Translations under genes and position numbers: made by a program | The notes under the pieces: model-generated | Databases searched by the model: none | What the model saw: only the letters and a program-made list of their open reading frames with translations | What the model was told of the DNA's origin: nothing | Source: DASWIG01 sp965371445 | Lineage (GTDB): Bacteria; Acidobacteriota; Thermoanaerobaculia; Multivoradales; J023 | DNA: 57,893 nt | NCBI GenBank assembly: GCA_965371445.1 | Contig: CBDUYN010000041.1 | Location: forward strand, 1 to 57,893 | Direction: 5' to 3' | Part shown: in pieces, positions 31,221 to 39,560 of the stretch | Position numbering within the stretch: position 1 is the first letter of the stretch | Layout: each line of letters opens with the position of its first letter

Positions 31221-31244
31221 CTGGGAGCCCAGGCGTCTCGCCTG
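31221..31244. repeat. CTGGGAG hairpin repeat
   Basis: CTGGGAG followed by the hairpin CAGGCG-TCT-CGCCTG. It has the same layout as the element at 1-26 (read on its minus strand). Probably a short dispersed intergenic repeat. Confidence 0.35.
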
Positions 31245-31293
31245 CTCTTCGTCCCGCAGAGACGTTTTGACGTCCTGTGCTACGCTGGGTGGA

Positions 31294-32274
31294 ATGATGA
31301 CCCAGCAACCTGGAACCCTCTGTCTCGGCATCGACGTCGCCTGGTGGGGTGGCTCGCCGAATATCCGTGCCTCGCGCGTCGAGACGATCGTTGCGGCGCT
31401 CGTCGGTGAAGCGGGCTCGTTGCTCTTCGAGGACGTCGACCTGACAAGCGCCCGGAATCTCAAGGCGACCGAGTACCTCCAAGCCAACTACGACGGCGAG
31501 GGAAAGCTCCTGGCGGCGGGCGTCGCGGAGGTTCTTGAGCGCTTCGCCGGACGCTTCGACCGCGCGGTCCTGGCGCTCGACGCACCGCTTCTCGCACGGC
31601 GGCGCCGAGGGCAGCCGGAGAGGCCCAAGTGCCACTATCCCGGCCGCCGTTCGGGCCTCGAGCTCCGCGACGCGGAGCGGGCTCTCCACGCCGCGAGGAA
31701 GCGGATCGGCGAGGCCGGACGGGCCTGGAACGGCGATCTCAAGGTGCAGGCGGGCTCTCCCCTGCCGCCCCGCGTCGAGAAGCTCGTCGCGAGGCTCCTG
31801 GACATGGGCTTCGTGCTCTACCGGGGGGCCGAAACCAAGGACGAACGGCAGCTGATCGAAGTTTTCCCTTCAGAGGCGATCTGGTGGCTCGGAGCAGGCG
31901 GCTACTACGGCCAGGCCTCTTCCCAGGAGATGCGCCGTTACAAGGCCAGGACCTGGAAGTCTCTCGCCCCCGACGGAGCGATGGTGACGGCCCGCCGTCC
32001 GCTTTCCGGGCTCGCCGCCCTGTTCCATCGCGAGGCCCCGGCGAGCGCGACCCACGCGGTGCTGGCCCCGTGGCTCGAGCGCATCGCCGCGCATGCCGTT
32101 TTCTGCGCGCTGCACCCCCGCAAGGAGACCGTGGTGAAGAACAAACGTTTCGACGACGTCATCGACAGCGGGCTCGCCTTCGGGACGGCGCTGGCGTTTG
32201 CCGAGGGGTTGTTCCATCACTGGGGCGACGGCGACGACGGGTCGATCGTCGGGCCTGGCCGACCTAGTCTATGA
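31294..32274 (+). CDS. DUF429 family protein
   Basis: Protein of 326 aa of the DUF429 family, predicted to have an RNase H-like fold and sometimes called a putative nuclease. The family's opening strand with Asp (CLGIDVAWWGG), the middle strand VLALDAPL and the hallmark LIEVFPSEA are present. Start ATG 31294 (or 31297) has GGGTGGA directly upstream. It is coupled by an ATGA overlap to the next small gene. Divergent from ADOP-3. Biological role unknown. Confidence 0.75.
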   Translation: MMTQQPGTLCLGIDVAWWGGSPNIRASRVETIVAALVGEAGSLLFEDVDLTSARNLKATEYLQANYDGEGKLLAAGVAEVLERFAGRFDRAVLALDAPLLARRRRGQPERPKCHYPGRRSGLELRDAERALHAARKRIGEAGRAWNGDLKVQAGSPLPPRVEKLVARLLDMGFVLYRGAETKDERQLIEVFPSEAIWWLGAGGYYGQASSQEMRRYKARTWKSLAPDGAMVTARRPLSGLAALFHREAPASATHAVLAPWLERIAAHAVFCALHPRKETVVKNKRFDDVIDSGLAFGTALAFAEGLFHHWGDGDDGSIVGPGRPSL

Positions 32275-32663
32275 AGAGCACCCTTAGAGACGATGCCGAC
32301 GAGCTGCACCCTGAGTACGACCTGACACAGCTGCAGCTCCGAAGGCCCTCGCACCCGTGGTGGCTGGCACCAGTGGCGACGGCCGTGGATGCTCCCGGAG
32401 CCTGGTGGCTGAAGGCGGCCGGTCTGTCCGAGGACAGACCGCGCTCGGGGATCAGCGGGTCCTCTCTGCGCTCAGGCTACTTCGGCGACAAGCGCCCGGT
32501 CTACGCCGCCGCGGTGCGGGTGCTCGCCGGGCTCGAACGCCGGGAGCCCGGCGGCGGGTACGGCGCGCGCTCTCTCGGTCTCGTCCAGCGGGCGAAGGTC
32601 CGGGAGCTGCTCGACTCGCTGAAGGGAGGAAGCCAGGCGGAGTCGGTCGGGCCGGGCGGTTGA
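32271..32663 (+). CDS. Small hypothetical protein coupled to DUF429 gene
   Basis: Protein of 130 aa whose ATG overlaps the DUF429 stop (ATGA). The first ~20 residues (MKSTLRDDADELHPEYDL) resemble the acidic N terminus of small antitoxin-like proteins. The rest (GAWWLKAAGLSEDRP..., ARSLGLVQRAKVRELLDSL) is not recognised. Third-position GC is high and consistent with real coding. It could be a fusion of two fragments. The 137 nt that follow hold only a GTCAAG-CTGG-CTTGAC hairpin (32706-32721) and the next promoter. Confidence 0.5.
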   Translation: MKSTLRDDADELHPEYDLTQLQLRRPSHPWWLAPVATAVDAPGAWWLKAAGLSEDRPRSGISGSSLRSGYFGDKRPVYAAAVRVLAGLERREPGGGYGARSLGLVQRAKVRELLDSLKGGSQAESVGPGG

Positions 32664-32784
32664 AGGACAAATAACAGACGAATCTCGCCCTACCCACCCT
32701 ATCAGGTCAAGCTGGCTTGACGGGCTGGGATAGGCCCCTCGCTGGCGGCCTCCGCCGTCGATGCCGTCCTTTGAGAGGGGCCTC

Positions 32785-32793
32785 TGGTATACT
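32785..32793 (+). promoter_or_regulatory. Extended -10 promoter giving a probable leaderless mRNA
   Basis: TGGTATACT (TGn-TATACT) ends 7 nt before the ATG at 32801, which puts the expected start of transcription on or beside the A of the start codon. No Shine-Dalgarno is present between them. Confidence 0.6.
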
Positions 32794-32800
32794 CGCCGCG

Positions 32801-35800
32801 ATGTCCGGAAAGTCGTCGTCCAAGTCGCGGCGAAGCTCTGCCGCTGCGGTGCCCTCCGCCACGAAGCTCAGCTCTGAGGAGTGTATGGCGCTGCTCGCGC
32901 GCGTGTCGCTTTTCGCGGGCACCGATGACCACCTGCTCGGCGCCGTCGCGGACCTGACGGAGGAAGTGGCCGTCCAGGAATCCGAGACCCTCTTCGAAAA
33001 AGGCGACGTCGGCGAGTGTATGTACATCGTGGTCTCCGGCCGGTTGCGCCTCGAGGACGGCCAGCGGACCCTGGACTACCTGGGAGAGCGCGAGGTCTTC
33101 GGCGAGATGGCGGTGCTTTCTTCGGTGCCGCGGGTCGCCACGGTCCGGGCCGTCGAGGAAAGCGTCCTGCTGCGGCTCGACCAGAAGAAGCTCCACCAGC
33201 TGATGCAGGTTCGTAGCGAGATCGCCCTGGGGCTGATCCGGATCCTGAGCCAGCGGCTGCGCGACCGCATCGAGGAGCTGAGCGAGCTCCAGGGGCGCTA
33301 CGAGGCTCTCCGGGAGACGCTTCGAGACCGCTCGGGGCAGGAGACCCGGACGCTTCTCGCCTACGTGCCCATGGACCGGCGCCGAGCCCTGGCGCGGGGC
33401 GAGGACCTGCCCGAGCGCACCTGCGGCTCGGTGCTTTTCCTCGACATCTCGGGCTTTACGCCGCTGGCGGGGCTCTTGAGCGAAGACCTCGGGCCGCGGC
33501 GCGGCGCCGAGGAGCTGACCTTTCATCTCAACCGGGTCTTCGGGGGGATGATCGACGAGATCCACCGCAGCCACGGCAGCGTCATCGGCTTCTCGGGCGA
33601 CGCCATCACCTGTTGGTTCGACGGCGACGACGGCCGTACGGCGACGGCCTGTGGGCTGCGTATGCAACAGGTCATGGGCTGGTCGAGCGCTGTCAGGATC
33701 CCGTCGGGCGACACGGTGCCCCTGGCGGTCAAGGTCGGAGTGGCGGAGGGGCCGGTGCGGCGCTTCCTGGTGGGCGATCCTCAGGTTCAGGTCTACGAGG
33801 CCTTGGCCGGCGCGACGCTCGACCGGGTGGCGACGGCCGAAGGGCTGGCGAAAGAGGGCGAGGTGCTGGTCTCTCGCGAGATCGTCGAAAGCCTCGGCGA
33901 CGAGCTCCGGCTGAGGGACGAGCGCGTGGCGGGGGCCGGCGAAGCCGCAGACTCCTTCTACGTCGTCGCCGGCTTGACCGAGGTTGGTGCCGAGGTCCCC
34001 TGGCCGGTTTCCTCCGACCAGCCGCTCGGCGAGGAGATGGTGCGGCCCTGGCTGCCGGCGACGATTTACGAGAGGTTGCGCAGCGGCCAGGGCGAGTTCC
34101 TTGCCGAGCTGCGTCCCGCCGTCGCCGTCTTCTTGAAGTTCGGCGGCATCGACTACGACGGCGATGACGACGCGGGCCGCAAGCTCGACGCCTACGTCCG
34201 CTGGGTGCAGCGCATCCTCGCACGCCACGGGGGCTCTTTGGTCGACTTGACCACGGGCGACAAGGGGAGCTACTTCTACATCGCCTTTGGTGCGCCGGTG
34301 GCCGTGGAGCACCCCGCCGAGCGGGCCCTGGCGGCTTCGCTAGAGCTGGTTCAGCCGCCGCCGGCGATGGGCTTCGTGACCGAGGTGCAGATCGGTGTCA
34401 GCCAGGGCCGGATGCGCGGCGGCGCCTACGGCAGCCCGACCCGCCGGGTCTACGGCCTCCTGGGGACCGAGGCCAACATGGCGGCGCGGCTCATGACCCG
34501 GGCCCTGCCGGGACAGATCCTGATCCGCGACTCCCTGGTCGAGGCCACCGCGGCGCGTTTCGTCTTCAAGGACCTGGGGCGTCTCTCCGTCAAGGGCAAA
34601 CGCCAGTCGATCTCGGTGTTTCAGCTCCTCGGCACGCGGCGCAGAAAGCCTCAGAAGAAGACCGCACCACCCCCACCGGCCCTGGTGGGCCGTCAGGCGG
34701 AGCGCAGCTTCCTTCTCGAGCGCCTGACGGCGCTCCGCAAGGAGGGGTCGAGCGTCGTCCGCCTGGAGGGCGAGACCGGGATCGGCAAGTCGCGTCTGCT
34801 CCTGGAGCTCGCCGAGGAGGCCCGCCGCACCTCCGGCGTCGCGACGTTTTACCTCCAGGCCGGCGCCATCGAGAAAACGACGGCGCTCGCCGCCTGGCGG
34901 CCGGTCTTCGAGACGATCCTCGACCTGGAGAGGTGCGGTCCCGGCGGGGCACGCAACCTCCTCGAAAAGTGGTTTCGCCAGGCCGGCGAGCAAACCTGGC
35001 TAGCGCTCTTGCCCTTGATGAACGCCGTCGTTCCCCTGGACCTGCCCGAGACGGGCGTGACGGAGGCGCTCGAAGGCGCTCAACGCGCCGACCGGACGAA
35101 CCGGCTGCTGGTCCAGGTGCTGCGAAAGGCCGCCGGCCCGCGTCCTGTCGTGCTGCTCGTCGACGACTCCGCGTACCTCGACTCCCCTTCGTGGACGCTG
35201 CTCACCATGATCAGGAAGCTCATCCGGCCCCTCCTGCTGGTGCTCGGCATGCGCTCCTCCGGCGACGAGCCTCCCGAGGAATCGTGGCGGATCCTGAAGG
35301 ACCCACAGACCAAGACCCTGACGCTTTCCGGCCTGAGCGTCGAGGAGACGCGGGCGCTCGTCAGCCGCCGTCTGGGCGTGGAAGACCTGCCGCGATCCCT
35401 GGCGGTGCTGATCCACAAGAAGGCCGGGGGCAATCCTTACTTCAGCTGCGAGCTCGCCCACGCCTTGCTCGAGAAAGAGCTGATCCGCGTCAAGGACGGG
35501 ATCTGCCGCACGGTCCGCAACCTGAGCGGCGTCGAGCTGCCCGACACGATCGAAGGCATCGTCACGAGCCGTGTCGACCATCTCGAACCGTCGCTCGAGA
35601 TGGTGCTCAAGGTGGCGAGCGTCATCGGACGGGAGTTCGCCCTCGCGACGCTGCGCGACGTCTATCCCCTGGAGGCCGAGAGGGAGAACGTCCCGGGCTA
35701 CTTGCAGGAGCTCTCCCGGCTCGGCCTCGTCGCCCTGGAGGTCACCGGGGCGGAGCCCGTCTACTCCTTCAAGGACCCCGCGACCCGCGACGTGATCTAC

Positions 35801-37297
35801 AACCTGCTGCTTTTTGCCCAGCGGCGCCAGACCCACCGAAGCCTCGCCGAGTGGTACGAGCACCACCACGGCGAGGACCTCGAGCCGAGCTATCCACTCC
35901 TCGCCTATCACTGGAGCGGAGCGATGGCCGGGGTGGAGAATCCCGAGCCGAAGGAGCTTTCCAAGACCGTCGACTACCTGTTGCAAGCGGCGCGCCAGGC
36001 CCTTTACGACGGAGCGAACCAGGAGGCGCTTGAGAACCTGACGCGGGGGCTCCAGTTCCTGGAGAGGCTCGCCGAGACTCCCGACAGGGACCGCCAAGAG
36101 CTTGGGCTGCGTTCCGCCCTGGGGCGTCTCCTCATGGAGGTCGAAGGACCCGCCGCTGACGTCGAGCGCAACTTCGACCGTGCTCTGGAGCTCTCCAAGA
36201 AGCTGGGCGAGATCCCGCAGCTTTTCGCGGCGCTTCACGGCCTCTGGACCTTTCACCTGGTGCAGTCGAGCCAGGAAATGGCGACGCGGGTGGCGGACCA
36301 GCTCTACGAGCTCGCCCAACACACCGAGGACCGCCAGTTCCTGATCGCGGCGCACGACGCCCGGGGCACGAACGCTTTTTTTCAACCGGCCCACAAGCGC
36401 ACTTTGGAACATATGACGCGGACGATCGCCCTCCACGAGAGCGCCCCCAAGGAGACCTGGAACCAGCGCTTCGTCCACGTTCCTTTCCTGATGGCCCACC
36501 TCTATTCCGCCTGGAGCTCGTGGATGCTGGGCTTCCCGACGAAGGCGTTGGCCAGTCAAAAAAAGGCCCTGGCTTTCGCCGAGGAGGCCAAAAGCCCGGA
36601 CACCCTCGTCCAGGCACTGGCCATGAGCTCTGTCGTCCTCCTTCACCGCCGTGACAGCGAGGCGGCGCGAAAGCTTGCGGAACGGGCCATCGCCATCTCG
36701 CGCAAGGAGGGGTTTCCCTATTGGTTGGCCTGGGCCACGGGGATGCACGGCCGTGCGTTGATCGGCCTGGGAGATCCCGAGGCGGGGGTCTCGCAGCTGC
36801 GCGAGGCCCTGGCCATGTATCATGCCATGGGCGTTCGGCTCCTTCGTCCTCATCTCCTCGCCTACCTTGCCGAGGGTCTTCTACCCCTTGGCGAAGTGAA
36901 AGACGGCCTGGCCGCCGTCGACGAAGGACTGAGCCTCACCCGCGGCAACCTGGACCGTTACTTCGAGCCGGAGCTCTGGCGTCTGAAGGGCGAGCTGTTG
37001 CTCGCCGCCGGCAAGCTCGGTAAGAGCGGCCGCGGCGAGCGCCAGGCGGCCAGGTTCTGTTTCGAGCAGGGCTTGAAGTCCGCCCTTCGCCAGGAGTCGA
37101 AGTCCCTGGAGCTGCGCTGCGCCATGAGCTACGCCCGGCTCCTTCCCCAGCTCAAGGAGGACGACGAGGTTTACCAGCGGCTCAACGGGGCCTATCGCTG
37201 GTTCAACGAGGGCTTCGACACCCAGGACTTGAAAGACGCCCGGACGTTCTTGAAAGAGCTCTGGAAGACGCGTGCCGAGCCGTCAGACTATCGATAA
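32801..37297 (+). CDS. cNMP-binding / class III cyclase / AAA / TPR signalling protein
   Basis: Protein of 1498 aa. In order: a cyclic-nucleotide-binding domain at ~30-150 (LFEKGDVGECMYIVVSGRLR, FGEMAVLSSVPRVATVRAVE); a class III nucleotide cyclase domain at ~205-390 with both metal-binding Asp (D215 in LFLDISGFT, D267 in GFSGDAI); a second cyclase-like domain at ~420-610, degenerate at the first metal site (VFLKFGGIDYDGD) but keeping a YGLLGTEANMAARLM core; an AAA/NB-ARC-like ATPase with Walker A GETGIGKS (657-664) and VVLLVDDSAYLD; then TPR-like helical repeats to the C terminus. Probably cytoplasmic. It may make cAMP or cGMP and sense it through its own N-terminal domain. Start: MSGKSSSK at 32801 next to the promoter, not the upstream in-frame ATG 32717. 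Confidence 0.9.
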   Translation: MSGKSSSKSRRSSAAAVPSATKLSSEECMALLARVSLFAGTDDHLLGAVADLTEEVAVQESETLFEKGDVGECMYIVVSGRLRLEDGQRTLDYLGEREVFGEMAVLSSVPRVATVRAVEESVLLRLDQKKLHQLMQVRSEIALGLIRILSQRLRDRIEELSELQGRYEALRETLRDRSGQETRTLLAYVPMDRRRALARGEDLPERTCGSVLFLDISGFTPLAGLLSEDLGPRRGAEELTFHLNRVFGGMIDEIHRSHGSVIGFSGDAITCWFDGDDGRTATACGLRMQQVMGWSSAVRIPSGDTVPLAVKVGVAEGPVRRFLVGDPQVQVYEALAGATLDRVATAEGLAKEGEVLVSREIVESLGDELRLRDERVAGAGEAADSFYVVAGLTEVGAEVPWPVSSDQPLGEEMVRPWLPATIYERLRSGQGEFLAELRPAVAVFLKFGGIDYDGDDDAGRKLDAYVRWVQRILARHGGSLVDLTTGDKGSYFYIAFGAPVAVEHPAERALAASLELVQPPPAMGFVTEVQIGVSQGRMRGGAYGSPTRRVYGLLGTEANMAARLMTRALPGQILIRDSLVEATAARFVFKDLGRLSVKGKRQSISVFQLLGTRRRKPQKKTAPPPPALVGRQAERSFLLERLTALRKEGSSVVRLEGETGIGKSRLLLELAEEARRTSGVATFYLQAGAIEKTTALAAWRPVFETILDLERCGPGGARNLLEKWFRQAGEQTWLALLPLMNAVVPLDLPETGVTEALEGAQRADRTNRLLVQVLRKAAGPRPVVLLVDDSAYLDSPSWTLLTMIRKLIRPLLLVLGMRSSGDEPPEESWRILKDPQTKTLTLSGLSVEETRALVSRRLGVEDLPRSLAVLIHKKAGGNPYFSCELAHALLEKELIRVKDGICRTVRNLSGVELPDTIEGIVTSRVDHLEPSLEMVLKVASVIGREFALATLRDVYPLEAERENVPGYLQELSRLGLVALEVTGAEPVYSFKDPATRDVIYNLLLFAQRRQTHRSLAEWYEHHHGEDLEPSYPLLAYHWSGAMAGVENPEPKELSKTVDYLLQAARQALYDGANQEALENLTRGLQFLERLAETPDRDRQELGLRSALGRLLMEVEGPAADVERNFDRALELSKKLGEIPQLFAALHGLWTFHLVQSSQEMATRVADQLYELAQHTEDRQFLIAAHDARGTNAFFQPAHKRTLEHMTRTIALHESAPKETWNQRFVHVPFLMAHLYSAWSSWMLGFPTKALASQKKALAFAEEAKSPDTLVQALAMSSVVLLHRRDSEAARKLAERAIAISRKEGFPYWLAWATGMHGRALIGLGDPEAGVSQLREALAMYHAMGVRLLRPHLLAYLAEGLLPLGEVKDGLAAVDEGLSLTRGNLDRYFEPELWRLKGELLLAAGKLGKSGRGERQAARFCFEQGLKSALRQESKSLELRCAMSYARLLPQLKEDDEVYQRLNGAYRWFNEGFDTQDLKDARTFLKELWKTRAEPSDYR

Positions 37298-37310
37298 CCC
37301 CGGAGGTCTT

Positions 37311-37420
37311 ATGCCTGAATTCCAACTCAACTACCTAGCCGTTGGCGTTGCGGCGCTAGCCACCATCTTCATGGGTGCACTCGGCGTTCCTACCGTGACC
37401 GTTCGGCCAGGCCGCCTCAG
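37311..37420 (+). pseudogene. DUF1761 N-terminal remnant
   Basis: ATG 37311, with GGAGG upstream, opens MPEFQLNYLAVGVAALATIF then MGALG, which matches the first TM helix of DUF1761 membrane proteins (usually continuing into WYSP). Here the similarity ends abruptly and the frame runs antisense through the 3' end of the flotillin gene. Only the first ~27 codons survive. Confidence 0.45.
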
Positions 37421-38919
37421 AGGATCTCGTTCGTCGGAGGCTTCGCCACCTCGATTTCGCTTTTTTCCTCGGGCTCCGGCTCCGCCGGACGCTCCTTCAG
37501 GGCGTTGCGGATCGCCGGCAGCTCCGCGGCCAGGTGGCGCAGGTCGATGCCCGAGAGGCCTTCGACGATCGCCGGCATCTCGGCGATGACCTTGGCGACG
37601 TCCCTGGTCAGCTTCGAGACCCCGGTGCCCTCGCCGCCGGTCGAGACCATGGTGATCGAGTCGGTCTTCGAGAGCGGCTCGGTGACCGCCCGGGCGATCT
37701 CGGGAAGCGCGTCGATCAGGATCTGCAGGACGGCGGCCTGATTGTACAGCTTGAAGGAGGCCGCCTTCTTGGCCATGGCCTCGGCCTCGGCCGTTCCTTT
37801 GAGCGCGGTGATCTCGGCTTCGGAGGCGCCGGTCACGCGGATGACGTCGGCCTCGGCCTGGCCGCGCTGGCGCGTCGCCGCGGCCTGACCCTGGGCCTCG
37901 AGCTCGGCCCGCGCCTTGGTCGCCGCCGCCTCGGTCTCGACGCGGTAACGCTCGGCGTCGGCCTGGCGCTTGACGGTCGCCTCGAGCTCTTTCTCGCGGC
38001 GCTGGATCTCGCGCTCCTGGACGATGATCTGCTGCTCCTTGTCGACGATCGAGATCTGCACCTCCTCGCGCTTGAGCTCCTGGGCGGTGCGGTTTTTCTG
38101 GATGTCGTAGGCCAGGTCGGCCTCGGCCCGCTTGGTGTTGACGGAGGCGTCGAACTCGGCCTTCTTCGACTCGAAGTCGCGCTTCGCCTGCGCGATCTGG
38201 GTGTCGGCGGAGTACTTGGCGGCTTCGCCTTCCTGGTTGGCGCGGGCCGAGCGGATCTTGGCGTCGCGGTCGGCCTCGGCCTGGGCGATCAGGGCGTCGC
38301 GCTTCACCTCGGCGATGGACGGCTTGCCGAGCGCATCGAGATAGCCGTGGCTGTCGCGGATGTCCTTGAGCGTGAACGATACGATCTCCAGACCCATGTT
38401 GGCCATGTCGGAGACCGCCACCTCCTGGACCGAGCCCGCGAACTGGTCGCGGTTGCGATAGATCTGCTCGACCGTCAGGGTACCGATGATGGCCCGCAGG
38501 TGTCCCTCGACGGTCTGCAGGGCGACCTCCTTGATTTGGGTGACGCTTTTCGACAGGAATTGCTCGGCGGCGGTACGGATCGAGACCTCGTCGCCCTTGA
38601 TCTTCACCTGGGCGACGCCGTCGACGACGATCGGTACGCCGGGCTTGGTGTAGATCTCCGGGGTGGTGATGTCGAGCGTCATGACCTCCAGGGAGAGGAT
38701 GTCGACGCGCTCCAGGATGGGGATGATGAAAGCGCCCCCGCCCTTGCAGATGCGAAAGCCCGTCACGTCTTTGCCGCGCAGCTTCCTCTTGCCGCCGGAA
38801 ATGACCATGACGTGGTTGGGGCCGGCCTTGCGGTAGCGCCGGGCGTAGACCAGAATCGCCAGGACGGCGACCACGACGACCGCGATGAAGGCGCCCTCTG
38901 GAGTGAACAGGAAACCCAT
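37417..38919 (-). CDS. floT: Flotillin-like membrane scaffold protein
   Basis: Protein of 500 aa. An N-terminal membrane segment (FIAVVVVAVLAILVYARRY) precedes an SPFH/band-7 domain (KGGGAFIIPILERVDILSLE, LDITTPEIYTKPGVPIVVDG). A long Ala/Glu-rich flotillin coiled coil (~200-390; repeated A-E-A/Q-R patterns) and a C-terminal tail follow. In bacteria flotillins organise membrane microdomains. The upstream neighbour, 18 nt away, is an NfeD/YuaF-like protein, matching the yuaF-floT arrangement of Bacillus. Both genes probably share the promoter upstream of 39477. The C-terminal EPEEKSEIEV tail is acidic and variable. Confidence 0.9.
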   Translation of the reverse strand: MGFLFTPEGAFIAVVVVAVLAILVYARRYRKAGPNHVMVISGGKRKLRGKDVTGFRICKGGGAFIIPILERVDILSLEVMTLDITTPEIYTKPGVPIVVDGVAQVKIKGDEVSIRTAAEQFLSKSVTQIKEVALQTVEGHLRAIIGTLTVEQIYRNRDQFAGSVQEVAVSDMANMGLEIVSFTLKDIRDSHGYLDALGKPSIAEVKRDALIAQAEADRDAKIRSARANQEGEAAKYSADTQIAQAKRDFESKKAEFDASVNTKRAEADLAYDIQKNRTAQELKREEVQISIVDKEQQIIVQEREIQRREKELEATVKRQADAERYRVETEAAATKARAELEAQGQAAATRQRGQAEADVIRVTGASEAEITALKGTAEAEAMAKKAASFKLYNQAAVLQILIDALPEIARAVTEPLSKTDSITMVSTGGEGTGVSKLTRDVAKVIAEMPAIVEGLSGIDLRHLAAELPAIRNALKERPAEPEPEEKSEIEVAKPPTNEIL

Positions 38920-38937
38920 GGCTCTTCTCCTTGGGGT

Positions 38938-39477
38938 TTAGTCGGGAAGGCGGACGTGGGCGATGGCACCCACCATACGTTCGATGACGACCTGGGAGCC
39001 CTTGGCGACGGCCTCGCCGCCCTCGATGCGGGCGGCGGCGCGTTCGCGCTGGCCCTTGACGACGTAGGCGATCTCACCGGTGCCGCCGGCGGGTATCGTG
39101 GTGATGACCTCGGCGTGGCGTCCGTCGAGCTCCTCGGTGGCGTACTGGCTGCCGGCCTGGGAGTGGGAGAGCAGCAGGCTCAGGCCGCCGAAGACGAGCC
39201 CCGCCATCACGAAGCCCGCCGCCGCAGCGACCAGCGCCGCCGGTCCCGCGGAGAGCTCAAGGCCCTTGACGGCCAGGATGCCGCCGGCACCGAAGCCGGT
39301 GACGAAGGTCGCGATGACGGGTCCGGAGACCGGGCTGATGTGCCCGGCGTCGAGGTGTCCCGCGGCGTCGATGTGGACGTCGCCGTCGCCGCCGCCGAGC
39401 CAACTCATGATCGCGGACACGATCCCGTAGCCGAGCCCGGCGACGATGCAGTAGTTGTAGAACGAGCCGATCGTCAT
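38938..39477 (-). CDS. NfeD/YuaF-like membrane protein, flotillin partner
   Basis: Protein of 179 aa with N-terminal hydrophobic segments (about 10-30 and 55-110: GPVIATFVTGFGAGGILAV, AALVAAAAGFVMAGLVFGGL). The C-terminal soluble OB-fold-like domain reads DGRHAEVITTIPAGGTGEIA, then YVVKGQRERAAARIEGGEAV and VVIERMVGAIAHVR. This is the layout of YuaF/NfeD2 proteins that act with flotillins in membrane stress response. First gene of a two-gene operon. Confidence 0.82.
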   Translation of the reverse strand: MTIGSFYNYCIVAGLGYGIVSAIMSWLGGGDGDVHIDAAGHLDAGHISPVSGPVIATFVTGFGAGGILAVKGLELSAGPAALVAAAAGFVMAGLVFGGLSLLLSHSQAGSQYATEELDGRHAEVITTIPAGGTGEIAYVVKGQRERAAARIEGGEAVAKGSQVVIERMVGAIAHVRLPD

Positions 39478-39508
39478 GGCTTTGCCGCTCCCCTGGTAGC
39501 CTGCAGAT

Positions 39509-39520
39509 AGGATATCAGAG
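39509..39520 (-). promoter_or_regulatory. Shared extended -10-like motif upstream of the NfeD-flotillin operon
   Basis: On the minus strand CTCTGATATCCT (TGn-TATCCT), 32 nt before the start codon at 39477. The same 12 bases occur 50 nt upstream of the epimerase gene (46240-46251). Confidence 0.35.
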
Positions 39521-39560
39521 TTTGCCGTCCCGATTCCGCCGGTTTGCCAAGGCCCCCGGC

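Noticed and set aside
37534..39510. 658-codon plus-strand frame over the flotillin operon
   Set aside because: Leu/Gly/Asp-rich shadow of the flotillin coiled coil; the minus-strand genes have clear domains and ribosome binding sites.
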